From Pseudomonadota bacterium (GTDB taxonomy: Bacteria > Pseudomonadota > Gammaproteobacteria > Pseudomonadales > Azotimanducaceae): a stretch of 6,065 bases of DNA. Made by a program: the position numbers and the translations under genes. The stretch lies in assembly GCA_027621895.1 (NCBI GenBank), contig JAQCAK010000131.1, positions 1 through 6,065 on the forward strand, written 5' to 3'. Below the pieces are notes generated by a model that saw only the letters and a list, made by a program, of their open reading frames with translations, was not told the DNA's origin and did not search any database. Each line of letters starts with the position of its first letter. Position 1 is the first letter of the stretch. Shown here one piece after another: positions 5,856 through 6,065 of the stretch.

Positions 5856-5894
5856 GTTGTGGTCTTTCGATCACGTAAAAGGTAACGATCATTG

Positions 5895-6065
5895 ATGAGC
5901 GTCATCTCCGTACATGGAGCCAAAACCCACAACCTGAAGAACATCAGCCTGGATATTCCGAGGGACAAGCTGGTTGTCATTACCGGTCTCTCGGGGTCCG
6001 GCAAATCATCACTCGCTTTCGACACGCTCTACGCGGAGGGTCAACGACGCTACGTAGAATCACTG
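5895..6065 (+). CDS. uvrA: Excinuclease ABC subunit A, N-terminal part (runs off the right edge)
   Basis: UvrA is the damage-sensing ABC-type ATPase of nucleotide excision repair; a UvrA dimer finds bulky lesions and loads UvrB. The 57 codons present match the family start: VHGAKTHNLKNISLDIPRDKL (5-25 region), then Walker A GLSGSGKSS at 31-39 with K37, then AFDTLYAEGQRRYVESL (41-57). Full-length UvrA is about 940 residues, so only about 6% is here and the zinc modules and second ATPase lie beyond the edge. ATG 5895 is chosen because the numbering then coincides with E. coli UvrA; an adjacent in-frame TTG (5892) is less likely. AAAAGG (5877-5882) is a loose ribosome site 12 nt upstream. It is divergent from the yajR-ssb operon, an arrangement I recall from pseudomonads; E. 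coli instead has ssb directly divergent from uvrA. Confidence 0.97.
   Translation, partial: MSVISVHGAKTHNLKNISLDIPRDKLVVITGLSGSGKSSLAFDTLYAEGQRRYVESL

Larger units (their letters stand above)
5612..5894. other. Non-coding region between the yajR-ssb operon and uvrA
   Basis: This divergent intergenic region of about 283 bp has no convincing gene. It contains a minus-strand extended -10, a leader hairpin, a short palindrome (CTGAATTCAG, 5724-5733) and a three-copy hexamer array near uvrA. I looked for the LexA pattern CTGT-N8-ACAG, which controls ssb and uvrA in E. coli, and did not find it. Confidence 0.7.

Noticed and set aside
5674..5892. Minus-strand open frame of 72 codons in the yajR-uvrA gap
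   Set aside because: No family resemblance and no clear ribosome site; it spans the divergent promoter region and the hexamer array, so it is more likely chance.

Overview
This window is chromosomal core-genome DNA from a moderately GC-rich proteobacterium. The proteins look gammaproteobacterial: SSB aligns almost residue for residue with the E. coli OB fold, the transporter is YajR-like over its whole length, and NadD keeps the E. coli-type PPHRPQP loop. The uvrA / MFS / ssb arrangement also resembles pseudomonad-type gammaproteobacteria, as I recall it. No mobile element, CRISPR array, prophage or tRNA was seen, and I do not see a new multi-gene system.

Layout, left to right. Positions 1-1543 (minus) hold proA followed by the start of nadD, with ATGA stop/start coupling; nadD runs off the left edge. 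Positions 1544-1617 are a compact divergent promoter region for proA and a DNA-3-methyladenine glycosylase gene (mpg). The mpg gene (1618-2274, plus) has one in-frame amber codon at 1855-1857, but the rest of the reading frame is intact and conserved. A stand-alone LON-N-domain protein (2264-2866, minus) converges on mpg with an 11-bp overlap. It is divergent from uppP (2967-3764, plus), whose only plausible start is a CTG codon. uppP converges on ssb (3761-4237, minus), sharing the palindrome CTAG in which both stop codons lie. ssb is the downstream gene of a two-gene operon led by a YajR-type transporter with a C-terminal YAM domain (4250-5611, minus). A non-coding stretch of about 280 bp (5612-5894) separates that operon from divergent uvrA (5895 onward, plus), which runs off the right edge. 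This stretch holds an extended -10 candidate, a leader hairpin and three tandem TCACTW hexamers.

Functionally the genes are housekeeping: proline synthesis (ProA), NAD synthesis (NadD), lipid-carrier recycling for the cell wall (UppP), and DNA maintenance or repair (Mpg, SSB, UvrA). The observations most worth checking are the amber codon in mpg, the CTG start of uppP, the overlapping back-to-back -10 elements between proA and mpg (which would make mpg mRNA nearly leaderless), and the hexamer array upstream of uvrA. The first two could each be a single-base sequencing error.
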